Positions 39,577 to 39,792 of a stretch of DNA of 39,792 nt are shown piece by piece. The position numbers and the translations under genes are program-made. The first letter of the stretch is position 1; each line of letters opens with the position of its first letter. The notes beneath the pieces were generated by a model. It was not told the origin of the DNA. It did no database searches and saw only the letters and a program-made list of their open reading frames with translations. The stretch covers positions 1 to 39,792 of IMG/VR virus record IMGVR_UViG_3300028840_005049; one strand, written 5' to 3'. Source of the stretch: a virus.

Positions 39577-39590
39577 TGAGCATATGCTCA
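39577..39590. promoter_or_regulatory. 14-bp perfect palindrome, possible operator
   Basis: TGAGCATATGCTCA is a perfect palindrome located about 27 bases upstream of the -35 of the probable late promoter. It fits a dimeric regulator site; the ParB-like or HTH protein of the phage is a candidate binder. Confidence 0.55.
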
Positions 39591-39616
39591 AAAACCCTCA
39601 AAAAAGCACTTTTTTC

Positions 39617-39646
39617 TTGACTTTGCCGGGACACAAAGGCTAAGAT
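39617..39646 (+). promoter_or_regulatory. Probable rightward late promoter
   Basis: TTGACT (39617-39622) and TAAGAT (39641-39646), 18 bases apart, point to the terminase start across the circle junction. It is the only good sigma70-like match in that orientation within this region. Confidence 0.55.
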
Positions 39647-39648
39647 TT

Positions 39649-39792
39649 GGGCTGATATTTGGAAAAGTAAAAGGGAAGTATATGCAAAAAGATATTCCAC
39701 CGCACATTGAAGAAGTATATGCAAAAAGATATTCCACCGCACATTGAAGAAGTATATGCAAAAAGATATTCCACCGCACATTGAAGAAGTAT
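39649..39792. repeat. Terminal direct repeat, right copy
   Basis: Identical to bases 1-144. It contains three complete 37-bp units plus the start of a fourth and then stops, so the window ends inside the repeat array. Confidence 0.9.

Larger units (their letters stand above)
39166..39648. other. Control region without genes
   Basis: This stretch between the divergent operons carries no ORF that I believe. It holds, from left to right, a minus-strand terminator-like hairpin, the leftward promoter, a cluster of GCATCA half-sites, a 14-bp palindrome and the probable rightward late promoter. An apparent ORF (39285-39518, plus strand) runs over the promoter and is rejected. A replication origin or packaging site may also be here. 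Confidence 0.7.

Noticed and set aside
39572-39781. Minus-strand ORFs made of repeated Cys/Phe-rich segments at the right end
   Set aside because: They are antisense readings of the 37-bp tandem repeat and disappear if the repeat collapses to one copy.

Overview
The window is a complete or nearly complete genome of a tailed double-stranded DNA phage, assembled as a circle. Its first 144 bases (1-144) are identical to its last 144 (39649-39792), so the non-redundant length is about 39,648 bp. The sequence is AT-rich, nearly every gene has an AAAGGAG- or AAGGGGG-type ribosome binding site, and many neighbours overlap by ATGA. The tail tube, G/GT-type chaperone frameshift and tape measure indicate a long-tailed siphovirus. 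The head genes resemble those of Mu-like phages: DUF935-type portal, MuF domain, nested protease/scaffold, gp36-like and gpG-like proteins. A lipoprotein and a membrane-anchored coiled-coil protein beside the lysis genes weakly suggest a Gram-negative host. No integrase, tRNA or CRISPR array was seen. A ParB-like protein is present without a ParA.

Rightward late operon (145-25288). Order: small and large terminase; portal-MuF fusion; an inserted enzyme cassette (zinc-binding protein, radical SAM enzyme, sulfotransferase-like protein, second radical SAM enzyme); protease with nested scaffold; decoration protein; major capsid protein; a 987-residue GT4-methyltransferase-GT2 fusion; an 867-residue protein whose C-terminal half is about 20 copies of a 20-residue repeat; small virion proteins; head-tail connectors; tail tube; tail chaperones with a -1 frameshift signal; tape measure; distal tail proteins; and lysis genes (membrane coiled-coil protein, amidase, holin-like protein, lipoprotein). 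It ends at a strong bidirectional terminator (25291-25360).

Leftward early/replication operon (39165 down to 25359). It starts at a near-consensus promoter (39314-39342). Order: zinc-ribbon protein; protein with an IS110-type C-terminal domain but no RuvC-like domain; SNF2-type helicase; small proteins; SSB-like protein; archaeo-eukaryotic-type primase; UvrD-type helicase; a terminator and a second promoter (30579-30694); a run of very small proteins; HTH protein; ParB-like protein; family A DNA polymerase with proofreading; VRR-NUC nuclease; and two small proteins.

The 39166-39648 control region carries no convincing gene. It holds the leftward promoter, a minus-strand terminator or attenuator, a cluster of GCATCA half-sites, a 14-bp palindrome and a probable rightward late promoter. 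The most unusual content is the set of putative modification enzymes (two radical SAM enzymes, a sulfotransferase-like protein and the GT4-MT-GT2 fusion) interleaved with capsid genes. I infer that they may modify the virion surface or a virion glycan; no substrate can be read from the sequence.
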